Assembly: GCA_947589385.1 (NCBI GenBank)
Contig: CANPZW010000010.1
Location: 1-55,595, forward strand
Source of the DNA: an uncultured Clostridia bacterium
Lineage (GTDB): Bacteria > Bacillota > Clostridia > Christensenellales > Borkfalkiaceae
Reading direction: 5' to 3'
Length of the DNA stretch: 55,595 bases
Shown here piece by piece: positions 24,601 through 31,893 of this stretch (position 1 is its first letter; each line of letters begins with the position of its first letter). The position numbers were made by a program, and so were the translations under genes. The notes beneath the pieces are model-generated. The model saw only the letters and a program-made list of their open reading frames with translations. It searched no databases and had not been told where the DNA came from.

Positions 24601-25905
24601 ATGACGTTATCTGTTTGCATATTTGCCGTTACGGTCGCGCTTATGATTGTCGGCATACTTTTCTTCCCCGAAATAAAGCTGGGGAAGTTGAAAATTTCTA
24701 CATTCTGGGTGGTGACGCTTGTCGGCGCGGCTGTCATGCTTTTTGCGTGCGGCGCAGATTTTAAACAAGTGGGCGCAGCGCTTGTGGCGGACACTGCCGT
24801 CAACCCCGTAAAGATTCTTGTGCTGTTCATCTCCATGACGGCGCTTTCCGTTTTTTTGGACGAGCTGGGCTTTTTCCGCTATCTTGCGAACGCCGCGCTC
24901 AAAAGGGCGCGTTCGGGGCAGAAAACGCTTTTTCTGTATCTCTATATTACGGTTTCCGTGCTTACGGTGTTCACTTCGAACGACGTTATAATTTTGTCGT
25001 TCACCCCTTTTATCTGTTATTTTGCCAAGCACGCCGAAATAGACCCCGTGCCCTATCTTGCCGCCGAATTTGTAGCCGCCAACACGTGGAGCATGCTGTT
25101 CATTATAGGTAATCCAACCAACATTTACCTTGCCACGGCGTGCGGGCTGAACTTCGCGGGCTACCTTAAATACAGTCTGTTGCCCACGGTTTTCGCAGGG
25201 GTGGTTTCCTTTGTCTGCCTGTATCTGATGTTCCGCAAAAAACTCTCCGCGCCATTGTCGGGCGGGGCGGAAAAAGTGGTAATAGAGGACAAATTTCTGC
25301 TGTGGACGGGCATCGTCCACCTTGCGGTCTGCACGGCGCTGCTTGCCGTCTCTTCCTATATAGGGTTGCAGATGTGGATTGTTTCGCTGTGCGCGGCGGT
25401 TAGCCTGTTTGTGATTTCGGGCATAACCTACGCCGTGCGCCGCAAAAAACCCGCGCACCTTTTAAACTGCGTCAAACGCGCCCCGTGGCAGCTTGTGCCC
25501 TTCGTGCTTTCCATGTTCGTTATGATAGCCGTTTTGGGGCAGAAGGGGGCGATTTCCGCCCTCGGCAAATTCCTCGGCGCAGACTTTGCGGTGTGGAAGT
25601 ACGGCGCGGCTTCCTTTTTTGCTTCCAATATAATAAATAATATCCCGATGAGCGTGCTGTTCTCCGCTGTAATTGAGGAAGCGGGCGCGGGCGTAAGCGC
25701 TGTAATGGCGACCGTAATAGGCTCAAACCTCGGCGCATGTTTCACCCCTTTGGGCGCGCTTGCGGGGATAATGTTCGGCTCCATACTGTCGCGGCAGGGC
25801 GTAAAATTCGGATACTTGCGTTTCCTTGAAGTAGGGGCGGCAGTTGCTGTTCCCGCGCTTGCGGCGGCTCTTGGCGGATTATGCCTAATTGCGGCAATTT
25901 TTTAA
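24601..25905 (+). CDS. ArsB/NhaD/SLC13-type (ion transporter superfamily) permease
   Basis: 434 aa with about 11 hydrophobic helices. The paired helical hairpins of the ion transporter superfamily are visible: VFTSNDVIILSFTPFICY (about 120-137) and FIIGNPTNIYLATACG (about 172-187) in the first half, FFASNIINNIPMSVLFSAVI (about 338-357) and VIGSNLGACFTPLGALAGIMF (about 375-395) in the second. The N-D-V and N-P-T-N patterns fit ArsB or NhaD-like Na+/H+ antiporters and anion exporters. No arsenic genes are adjacent, so the substrate is open. The ATG at 24601 is chosen; upstream frame contains the promoter. Confidence 0.82.
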   Translation: MTLSVCIFAVTVALMIVGILFFPEIKLGKLKISTFWVVTLVGAAVMLFACGADFKQVGAALVADTAVNPVKILVLFISMTALSVFLDELGFFRYLANAALKRARSGQKTLFLYLYITVSVLTVFTSNDVIILSFTPFICYFAKHAEIDPVPYLAAEFVAANTWSMLFIIGNPTNIYLATACGLNFAGYLKYSLLPTVFAGVVSFVCLYLMFRKKLSAPLSGGAEKVVIEDKFLLWTGIVHLAVCTALLAVSSYIGLQMWIVSLCAAVSLFVISGITYAVRRKKPAHLLNCVKRAPWQLVPFVLSMFVMIAVLGQKGAISALGKFLGADFAVWKYGAASFFASNIINNIPMSVLFSAVIEEAGAGVSAVMATVIGSNLGACFTPLGALAGIMFGSILSRQGVKFGYLRFLEVGAAVAVPALAAALGGLCLIAAIF

Positions 25906-26013
25906 AAAATATTTTGTCTTGTTTTGTCGAAGTCACCCAAAATATAAAGCAATATGTTAAAATACGCATATAAAGGATGAACCAAAAATCCGCACAATCA
26001 ATGGAGGACAAAA

Positions 26014-26262
26014 ATGAATAAACAACTTTTTACAACTATTGAGGAACTGAAACTTAATCTTGAATTTTTGGACAGAAATTCGAGGGACGAAGAAAACGGC
26101 GCGGTTTTTACCCCTGACGTGGTGGAGAGATGTAAAGACCGCCTTGACGTTCTTTACGGCGACTTCCTGCCGCGCGAGTATTGGGAAAACATAGATAAAA
26201 TTCTTGCGGGGCTGAAAATGGGTCTGAGTTTCAAGCGGGCGAAGCAGGTTTCGCTGTGGTAA
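26014..26262 (+). CDS. Small uncharacterised protein
   Basis: 82 aa, soluble, mixed charge, mostly helical (TTIEELKLNLEFLDRNSRDEENGAVF, then VVERCKDRLDVLYGDFLPREYWENIDKILAGLK). One Cys, two Trp, no known motif. AATGGAGGACAAAA precedes the ATG, giving a good start, and a TG-extended TAAAAT (25958-25963) lies upstream. It is followed 146 bases later by hsp20 with its own promoter-like sequence. Function unknown; the neighbouring heat-shock gene hints at stress but nothing more. Confidence 0.7.
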   Translation: MNKQLFTTIEELKLNLEFLDRNSRDEENGAVFTPDVVERCKDRLDVLYGDFLPREYWENIDKILAGLKMGLSFKRAKQVSLW

Positions 26263-26305
26263 AAATTTTTTTAAAAATATGTGTTTTAAAAAGTGTGGAA
26301 AACGT

Positions 26306-26311
26306 TATAAT
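26306..26311 (+). promoter_or_regulatory. Possible hsp20 -10 element
   Basis: TATAAT at 26306-26311 without a recognisable -35, about 100 bases upstream of the hsp20 ATG. If used, it creates a long structured 5' leader. Confidence 0.45.
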
Positions 26312-26364
26312 ATAAGTGAGCAAAGGAAGACGGTAGGTCCCTGTGGGAAAACGGACACCGCAGC

Positions 26365-26399
26365 CTCCCCAAGTTATAAATAATTATAATTTTAAGGAG
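26365..26399 (+). promoter_or_regulatory. Candidate RNA thermometer hairpin masking the hsp20 Shine-Dalgarno
   Basis: CTCC (26365-26368) can pair with the Shine-Dalgarno core GGAG (26396-26399). Inside, a 9-bp AU-rich stem (26371-26379 with 26384-26392, one G-U) closes on an ATAA loop. The asymmetric internal loop and weak stem would melt on warming and free the ribosome site. This is the layout of thermometers controlling small heat-shock genes in other bacteria. A second imperfect hairpin (CGGT...ACCG) precedes it at about 26331-26359. Confidence 0.5.
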
Positions 26400-26408
26400 A
26401 AAAAAACT

Positions 26409-26828
26409 ATGAAACAGCATTATTTACAGACAAGAAACAATAATGATTACGACCTTTTCGACGTATTCGACGATTTTTTCAAACCTATGTTCTTTGACGA
26501 GAGCAAGGAGCTGAAAACGAATATCCGCGAGAACGAAAAGGATTACGAGTTGGATTTGGCTTTGCCGGGCTACGGCAAAGACGAAATCAAGGTTTCCCTC
26601 GACGACGGCTATCTTACCGTAAGCGCGGCAAGGCAGAAGAAGGAAGAGGACGGCAAGAAATATCTGAGAAGAGAGATTTCCGAAAGCACTTCGAGGAGCT
26701 ATTACGTCGGGAAAGACGTAACGAGGGAGCAGATAAAGGCGAAATACAATAACGGAATTTTAAGCCTTACCGTTCCCAAATCCCAACCGAAACAAATCAA
26801 GGATAATAACTATATCTCCATAGAGTAA
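26409..26828 (+). CDS. Small heat shock protein, Hsp20/alpha-crystallin family
   Basis: 139 aa, normal for bacterial Hsp20. An N-terminal arm (YDLFDVFDDFFKPMF) precedes the alpha-crystallin domain from about residue 38: IRENEKDYELDLALPGYGKDEIKVSLDDGYLTVSA-type strands, RREISESTSRSYYVGKDV and AKYNNGILSLTVPK, the conserved G-I-L-x-L-x-V-P-K motif. Such proteins hold unfolding proteins as ATP-independent oligomeric chaperones. The ATG at 26409 follows AAGGAG; the longer frame from 26343 would be non-conserved. Leader structure suggests temperature control at translation. Confidence 0.93.
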   Translation: MKQHYLQTRNNNDYDLFDVFDDFFKPMFFDESKELKTNIRENEKDYELDLALPGYGKDEIKVSLDDGYLTVSAARQKKEEDGKKYLRREISESTSRSYYVGKDVTREQIKAKYNNGILSLTVPKSQPKQIKDNNYISIE

Positions 26829-26839
26829 ATTCTTTTGGA

Positions 26840-26873
26840 AAAGCGCCCCGCGGCAACCGCCGCGGGGCGCTTT
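26840..26873. terminator. Bidirectional terminator, 14-bp perfect stem
   Basis: AAAGCGCCCCGCGG and its complement (26860-26873). It ends hsp20 and faces the convergent LysR gene. Confidence 0.9.
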
Positions 26874-26953
26874 CAGTTTTAAAGGAGAATTATCCTATCA
26901 AGTGCAACAGAAGATGTCAGCAAGTCCTATCAAAGGCAACAACCGTATGAATT

Positions 26954-27823
26954 TTACAGACTGTTCAGGCACATCTCGAAGGCTTGCCGCTGTCTTGCGC
27001 CGAATTTTTTGTTCTTATGGTATATAACGCAGTATTTCCGCTTGAAATCTATGCCTGTCACCCTGATTGTTTTTAGTATCCCTCCGTCTATGTAAGGCTG
27101 CACGAGCTTTTGAGGTAAAACGGCTATGCCGTGGTTTTCCGCGGCGGCGGCAATCAGCGCCTGATTGCTTGCGGATTCGATAAGCGGGCTTGCCGTTATC
27201 CCCGTTTCGCTTAAAACTTTATCCGTCAGCTCCCGCGAAGCGCTGCCCTTTTCCCTTAAAAGCAGCGGGTATCCGAAAAGCTCGGTTAAGGATATTTCGT
27301 CCTTTGCCGCAAACCGTGCGCCGCAAACCGCCGTAAGCCTGTCCTCGGCAAATTCCTTTTTTACTATTTGCGGAGAAAAGTTTTGGCTTTCGCTCAATGC
27401 AAAGTCGAGCGCGCCGCGAAGCAGCATTTCCTCTATTTGCGAAGCGCGGTTGATTGTGATTTTAACTTGGATATCTGGGAAATCCCGCTTGATTGCCGTC
27501 AAAAGAGCGGGCACATAGAGCTTGCCTATCGTAAGCGTCGCGCCTATTTTCAGCGTAACGTTGTTTTCCGCGCGGCTTGCGGTCTTTTCGAAGTCCTCAA
27601 AAGCCGAAACTGCTTCTTTCGCTTTTTCAAGCAGTTCTTTACCAAAATCCGTTAGCAAAAGCCGTTGCCCTATCCTTTCAAACAGGACGACGTTGTAGTA
27701 TTTTTCTATCTCGGAAATCGTATTGCTTACGGCGGGCTGCGCCACGTGCAGTTCTTCCGCGGCTTTCGTAATCCCGCCGCAGCCGCATACGGCAATAAAA
27801 GTTTTAAGATGTCGTAAGGTCAT
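26954..27823 (-). CDS. LysR-family transcriptional regulator
   Basis: 289 aa, standard length. The N-terminal HTH (about residues 1-60) reads MTLRHLKTFIAVCGCGGITKAAEELHVAQPAVSNTI in part, with the family A-x-x-L-x-x-x-Q-P-A-x-S; a linker helix and a periplasmic-binding-like effector domain follow from about 90 (LKIGATLTIGKLYVPALL). It resembles the CysB/CbbR-type cytoplasmic sensors. It is divergent from the chromate-transporter pair across 77 bases that contain a T-N11-A palindrome, so it most likely regulates that pair and itself. The start lacks a Shine-Dalgarno. Effector unknown. Confidence 0.9.
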   Translation of the reverse strand: MTLRHLKTFIAVCGCGGITKAAEELHVAQPAVSNTISEIEKYYNVVLFERIGQRLLLTDFGKELLEKAKEAVSAFEDFEKTASRAENNVTLKIGATLTIGKLYVPALLTAIKRDFPDIQVKITINRASQIEEMLLRGALDFALSESQNFSPQIVKKEFAEDRLTAVCGARFAAKDEISLTELFGYPLLLREKGSASRELTDKVLSETGITASPLIESASNQALIAAAAENHGIAVLPQKLVQPYIDGGILKTIRVTGIDFKRKYCVIYHKNKKFGARQRQAFEMCLNSL

Positions 27824-27837
27824 AATATAACATTTTA

Positions 27838-27854
27838 ATTATGATTTTCATAAT
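27838..27854. promoter_or_regulatory. LysR-type operator in the divergent intergenic region
   Basis: Perfect palindrome ATTATGATTTTCATAAT (7-bp arms, 3-bp spacer; T-N11-A). It sits between a possible -10 TAAAAT of the lysR gene (27837-27832, minus strand) and the chromate-transporter promoter. Confidence 0.65.
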
Positions 27855-27864
27855 ATAATACTAT

Positions 27865-27901
27865 TTCCATTATCAAAAGTCAAGTGATATAATAAATACC
27901 G
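27865..27901 (+). promoter_or_regulatory. Chromate-transporter promoter, probably leaderless
   Basis: TTCCAT (27865-27870, weak), 17 bp, TGATATAAT with the -10 at 27888-27893, then seven bases to the GTG start. No Shine-Dalgarno. The poor -35 fits activation by LysR. Confidence 0.55.
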
Positions 27902-28491
27902 TGAAAAAATATCTTATTCTTTTTTTAACTATGCTGAAAATAGGCTTGTTCACTTTCGGCGGCGGTTACGCCATGATAGCCCTGCTGGAAAATGAGTTCG
28001 TCGTCAAGAAAAAATGGCTTGACTCCGAGGAATTTATGGATATGGTGGCAATTTCGGAATCCACTCCCGGACCTATCGCCGTAAACGCGGCTACATATAT
28101 AGGATACAAAACGGGCAAGGTTTTCGGTTCGGTTGTAAGCACTTTGGGGGTATGTATTCCGTCCTTTGTCATTATTTACCTTATATCTTTGTTTTTCAAC
28201 CGCTTCCTTGAAATCGAGTGGGTGGGAAAGGCGTTCAAGGGAATACAGGCGTGCGTTATATTCCTTATTCTTTCCGCCGGCATAAAAATGTTCGTCAAAC
28301 TGCCTAAAACTCCCTTCAACATTATTTTGCTGTCTGCGACAGTCTGCTGTACGGTGCTGTTTTCGCTTTTTGCGGTTGATTTTTCTTCCGTATTCTACAT
28401 TTTGATAAGCGCCGTTCTCGGGGTTGCGGTTTATCTTGTACGGTTTCTCTCCGTTAAGAACAAAGAACGGGACGGCAAAAAGAAAAAATGA
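27901..28491 (+). CDS. Chromate transporter family protein, first subunit
   Basis: 196 aa. Short-chain CHR protein with about five to six helices. The family start is clear: ...LKIGLFTFGGGYAMIALLENEFV at about residues 12-34, then DMVAISESTPGPIAVNAATYIGYKTG at about 48-73. These proteins are half-size and work as heteromeric pairs; the partner follows with an ATGA overlap. Known long-chain members export chromate; short-chain pairs in gut anaerobes probably move another oxyanion. Start is GTG at 27901. Regulated by the divergent LysR protein, by inference. Confidence 0.9.
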   Translation: MKKYLILFLTMLKIGLFTFGGGYAMIALLENEFVVKKKWLDSEEFMDMVAISESTPGPIAVNAATYIGYKTGKVFGSVVSTLGVCIPSFVIIYLISLFFNRFLEIEWVGKAFKGIQACVIFLILSAGIKMFVKLPKTPFNIILLSATVCCTVLFSLFAVDFSSVFYILISAVLGVAVYLVRFLSVKNKERDGKKKK

Positions 28492-29054
28492 TTTACCTTA
28501 AATTATTTCTGACTTTTCTGAAAATAGGATTGTTTACTTTCGGCGGGGGCTATGGCATGATTTCTCTGATAAGAGAAGAGTGCCTGTCCAACTGCTGGCT
28601 TACCGAAAGCGAGCTTTTGAATTTTATCGCCGTTGCGGAATCCACCCCGGGACCGATAGCGGTAAATATGGCGACGTTCGTCGGTTCGGCGCAGGGCGGA
28701 TTTGCGGGCGCTTTGGTTGCGACCGCGGGAGTGGTTTTGCCGTCGTTTGTAATAATTTTAGCGATAGCGGCGGCGCTGAAAAACATACTTAAATTCGGCG
28801 GGGTGAAAGCCGCGCTGGAAGGGGTACGCCCCGCAATCGTCGGGCTGATAACGGCAACGGCAGTCGTGATGCTTTTGGGGACTGTTTTCGGCATAGAAAA
28901 AGCCGACGGCGTTTTCGCCTTCGACTATAAAAGCCTTATCGTTCTGGCTGTTTTGGCGCTGGTGTTTGCGCTTTATAAACGGATTCGCAAAAAAAATATT
29001 TCACCCGTCCTGCTTATTATTCTTTCGGGCATTTTAGGCGTTATCCTTTTTTAG
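28488..29054 (+). CDS. Chromate transporter family protein, second subunit
   Basis: 188 aa, homologous to the preceding gene: LKIGLFTFGGGYGMISLIREECL at about residues 9-31, NFIAVAESTPGPIAVNMATFVGSAQGG at about 43-69, then VVLPSFVIILAIAAAL. The pair arose by gene duplication and likely inserts with opposite orientation, the usual model for short-chain CHR pairs. Overlap of 4 bases with the first subunit ensures equal translation. Ends before a strong terminator. Confidence 0.9.
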   Translation: MIYLKLFLTFLKIGLFTFGGGYGMISLIREECLSNCWLTESELLNFIAVAESTPGPIAVNMATFVGSAQGGFAGALVATAGVVLPSFVIILAIAAALKNILKFGGVKAALEGVRPAIVGLITATAVVMLLGTVFGIEKADGVFAFDYKSLIVLAVLALVFALYKRIRKKNISPVLLIILSGILGVILF

Positions 29055-29130
29055 CGCACCTTTTAGGTTTCTTGAAAGGGTTTCCGACCTGCTTAAAGGA
29101 AGTGCATAAAATCATTTAACAAAAAATAAA

Positions 29131-29163
29131 ACAGCCGTGCGCGCAGTTCGCGCGCACGGCTGT
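29131..29163. terminator. Bidirectional terminator, 14-bp perfect stem
   Basis: ACAGCCGTGCGCGC and its complement (29150-29163) around AGTTC, between the convergent chromate-transporter and LRR lipoprotein genes. Confidence 0.88.
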
Positions 29164-29178
29164 CGGCTTTAAATAGTT

Positions 29179-30252
29179 TTAATCTTTAACCATGACCCAA
29201 GTTGTGTGGTCGCCTTCTTTTAATTCCCTTGCATTTGCGCTAGGGTCTGTTATGTCTTGCGGCTCGTTTGTTGTCAAGTTTACATCTTTAAACTTCCAGC
29301 CCGTGGTGTCGGTAAAAGTTACCGCCTGCAAACTTGTACATCCGCGGAAAGCCTTCGCACCTATTTCGGAAGCGCCTCTCCCTATTGTAACCGTTTTTAA
29401 TTTGACACAATTTTCAAACGCCGAACTACCTATGGAGTGCACGTTGTCGGGAATATTTACAGATTGAATACCGTTGCATCCTGAGAAAGCGCTTGCGCCT
29501 ATTCGTGAAAGTGTCGGTGAAAATTGAATCTCTGTAAAGGTGTCGCTCATAAAAGCGCTGTCGGCAATTTGGGTTATCGGCGTCATTGTTTCTCCGGTTT
29601 TCACATAAGCCGGGATAATCAATATTCTTGTAGCAGGTGCAGTTCCTTTTGTGATTTGGAAAGTTTCGTCAATACGGGTTATCGTGAAACTTTGGGCAAG
29701 AGGTGTTTTGCATCTGCCGCATTCGGTGCTTGTAGGAGATGCCAAATAATGTCCCATCGGCTCGGTTTCGCGGGTTTGCGTGTGCTTTTCATCGCGCTTG
29801 CAGACGCGCATTTCCTCGCCCTTTCCCGTGCAGGATTCTTTCGTTACTTTCCAGCTATCCCAATCGTGAGCGTTATTGTCAATGGGAATATCTTCCGTTT
29901 TCGTATGTTCTTCATTATGAAGGCAAACAAATTTCTTTTTGCCTTTCTCCATGCAGGTTGCGGGAGTAATCTCTTCTCCGTCGTCCCAAAGGTGCGCTTC
30001 GGGCTCTATTGCAACATCGGTGTAGTCTTTATGGTTGGGATTGGTTTTGCAGGTTCTTGTTGCGCGACCCGGCGCCGAACAAGTGGCGGGAGTGGTAATA
30101 ACCCAATCGGACCAATCGTGTACATGGTCGGAGGTGGGCTGATTAGAACCCGAGTTTCCGCCGTTGTCTTTATCGCCGCAGGCGGCAAGACCGAACGCGC
30201 AGCACACCGCGCATACAAGCGACAGTAAAACGAGAATAAAGGTTTTCTTCAT
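29179..30252 (-). CDS. BspA-like LRR surface lipoprotein with three His/Cys repeats
   Basis: 357 aa. The start at 30252 follows GAAGGAG; the frame is open for 35 more codons without a site. Lipobox LAAC ends the signal peptide near residue 24. Residues about 40-175 hold three repeats of about 43 residues with the pattern H-x-W, then T-x-x-x-C-x3-G, x-x-C-x5-H (HDWSDW / HLWDDG / HDWDSW), ending in CGRC. The C-terminal half has LRR_5/BspA repeats (FSPTLSRIGASAFSGCNGIQ, NIPDNVHSIGSSAFENC, AKAFRGCTSL). Such proteins display binding surfaces outside the cell. Partner unknown. Confidence 0.85.
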   Translation of the reverse strand: MKKTFILVLLSLVCAVCCAFGLAACGDKDNGGNSGSNQPTSDHVHDWSDWVITTPATCSAPGRATRTCKTNPNHKDYTDVAIEPEAHLWDDGEEITPATCMEKGKKKFVCLHNEEHTKTEDIPIDNNAHDWDSWKVTKESCTGKGEEMRVCKRDEKHTQTRETEPMGHYLASPTSTECGRCKTPLAQSFTITRIDETFQITKGTAPATRILIIPAYVKTGETMTPITQIADSAFMSDTFTEIQFSPTLSRIGASAFSGCNGIQSVNIPDNVHSIGSSAFENCVKLKTVTIGRGASEIGAKAFRGCTSLQAVTFTDTTGWKFKDVNLTTNEPQDITDPSANARELKEGDHTTWVMVKD

Positions 30253-30328
30253 TTTTTTCTCCTTCGGAATAGAATTATCGCACTTTGGGAAAGTGTATGG
30301 CGGTTGAAGCTTAAAGTGTGATAGGATA

Positions 30329-30357
30329 AGTATATCACTTAAATCTTGAAATTGCAA
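30329..30357 (-). promoter_or_regulatory. Promoter of the 29179-30252 LRR lipoprotein
   Basis: Minus strand TTGCAA (30357-30352), 17 bp, TATACT (30334-30329); leader of about 70 bases. Confidence 0.6.
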
Positions 30358-30405
30358 GCGCCGAAAGCAATTTGCAAGATAATAATTTATGGTAAACCGT
30401 CACAC

Positions 30406-31893
30406 TTACGTTTTTATGTATTTTTCGAAAATTTCGTTTAATTCAATTATATGGCTTTGATTATTATCGGCTTTGAGTAAGCCGTAAATTTTCAGGATTT
30501 TTTCTTTATCCGATTGTGAAACCGCTTTCATATCCAAAACCATAGCGTTATTCAAATCGTTTGGTTCGAATTTATCCAATCCCTCGCCGTATTCTCTTTT
30601 ATGCCGTTTCAAAATTTCACGGGCGGCGGGGGTAATCAGATAGCAGTAAAAGATATTTATATAATCTTCCGTGACGTTGCCGTTAAAATATAACCCGTGA
30701 AAGGCAGTTAAATTTTTGGCTTTCGCCTCGTTTCTGATTATTTTCAGCTTGCCGCGGTTGAAAACGGAAATAAGAATGGGGGCGGAATCTTTCTTTTCCA
30801 ATGAATACCAGGGCTTTCTATGGGACGTAAGATAGGCTTTATCGCACCCGCGGCTTTCCCCGTAAGCGATATAATCGAAATCTCCCTTTGAAAGCGCTTT
30901 TGTGCCGTCGAATAAAAACATTTTTTTGTTTTTTTCCGCTAAACGCCGGAAAACTTCTTCGGTGAGAATACAGCAATTGAGATTTTGTGATTTCGTTACG
31001 CAGGGAACGCATGCGCTACGGTTTAAATTATGCGCTTTTATTTTTTCTTCGGATAAGACAAAGAAATCGTTGCTCCCTGTCGCTATTCCCCGTTTAACCT
31101 TTGCTATTGACGATAAGCAAACCAGATTATTGCATACGTACGCGCGTTTTTCGCTATTGAAATAATTCAACCATTTTTCTTTGAAATCTATTTCGCCAAT
31201 TGCAAGTCTTGTGGCGTTTTTAGGAAAATCTTCCAGTTCGTCAAGGTCGTAAACGTTGATAAAATCGATATAACCGTTATCGCTTTTTTCCAAACACAGT
31301 ATGCAGGAGGTGGTTATGGCGTCCTTAAATAATTTTATCCGTGAATCGAATTTTATTATATGTTTTATGATTTTCAGGTCGAGTAAATATTTTTTAACCG
31401 TTTCGCCGTATCCCGTATTCAGAAATTCATAGGGAAGAATGTAACAGCATCTGCCGTTTGCTTTAAGTTCGTTTACGCTTTTAATTAAAAAATATACGCA
31501 AAGATTGCTGTAACCGCTTAAAGATATACCATAATTTTCTTTAAACAGCTTATTGTAATACTTCCTTTTCGGTATTTGCTGGAATTTGTTGTAGGGCGGA
31601 TTGCAAATAATTGCTCCGAATTTTTCGTCGAGAACGCTGTCCAGATAGTCCTGATTTTTTAAATTGAAATCAAAATGACAGTTTTCCGAAAGGTTTTTAC
31701 AAGTTTGCTTATCTATTTCAAATGCTGTAATTCTTAAATTCGGTCTGCGTTTTTTCCCTGCTAGCAAAAAAACTCCCAAACCCGCCGCTGGGTCTAAGAT
31801 GTCGTCTCCCTTTTCACCCAAAACCCAGTTTATCATGAACTCGGCAACGGGGCGCGGGGTATAAAATTGACCTAAAAGGTTTTTTTCTTTCAT
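30406..31893 (-). CDS. Type II N6-adenine DNA methyltransferase (gamma class)
   Basis: 495 aa. The motif order is gamma class: motif X GQFYTPRPVAEFM (residues 8-20), motif I DILDPAAGLGVFL (31-43) for S-adenosylmethionine, and catalytic motif IV NPPY (98-101). The C-terminal half (about 240-495) is a TaqI-like target-recognition domain with KVKRGIATGSNDFF and a late PLAREILK-like helix. It would methylate adenine in the site cut by the partner endonuclease. It overlaps that gene by 4 bases. Base composition is visibly more AT-rich than the flanks, indicating horizontal transfer. Confidence 0.9.
   Translation of the reverse strand: MKEKNLLGQFYTPRPVAEFMINWVLGEKGDDILDPAAGLGVFLLAGKKRRPNLRITAFEIDKQTCKNLSENCHFDFNLKNQDYLDSVLDEKFGAIICNPPYNKFQQIPKRKYYNKLFKENYGISLSGYSNLCVYFLIKSVNELKANGRCCYILPYEFLNTGYGETVKKYLLDLKIIKHIIKFDSRIKLFKDAITTSCILCLEKSDNGYIDFINVYDLDELEDFPKNATRLAIGEIDFKEKWLNYFNSEKRAYVCNNLVCLSSIAKVKRGIATGSNDFFVLSEEKIKAHNLNRSACVPCVTKSQNLNCCILTEEVFRRLAEKNKKMFLFDGTKALSKGDFDYIAYGESRGCDKAYLTSHRKPWYSLEKKDSAPILISVFNRGKLKIIRNEAKAKNLTAFHGLYFNGNVTEDYINIFYCYLITPAAREILKRHKREYGEGLDKFEPNDLNNAMVLDMKAVSQSDKEKILKIYGLLKADNNQSHIIELNEIFEKYIKT

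Noticed and set aside
24607-25458. 283-aa minus-strand ORF
   Set aside because: It is antisense to the ion transporter and very rich in Arg/His, with no ribosome site.
26385-26390. TATAAT just upstream of hsp20 as its promoter
   Set aside because: It would start transcription at the Shine-Dalgarno itself. It is more likely part of the AU-rich leader stem, though start mapping is needed to be sure.
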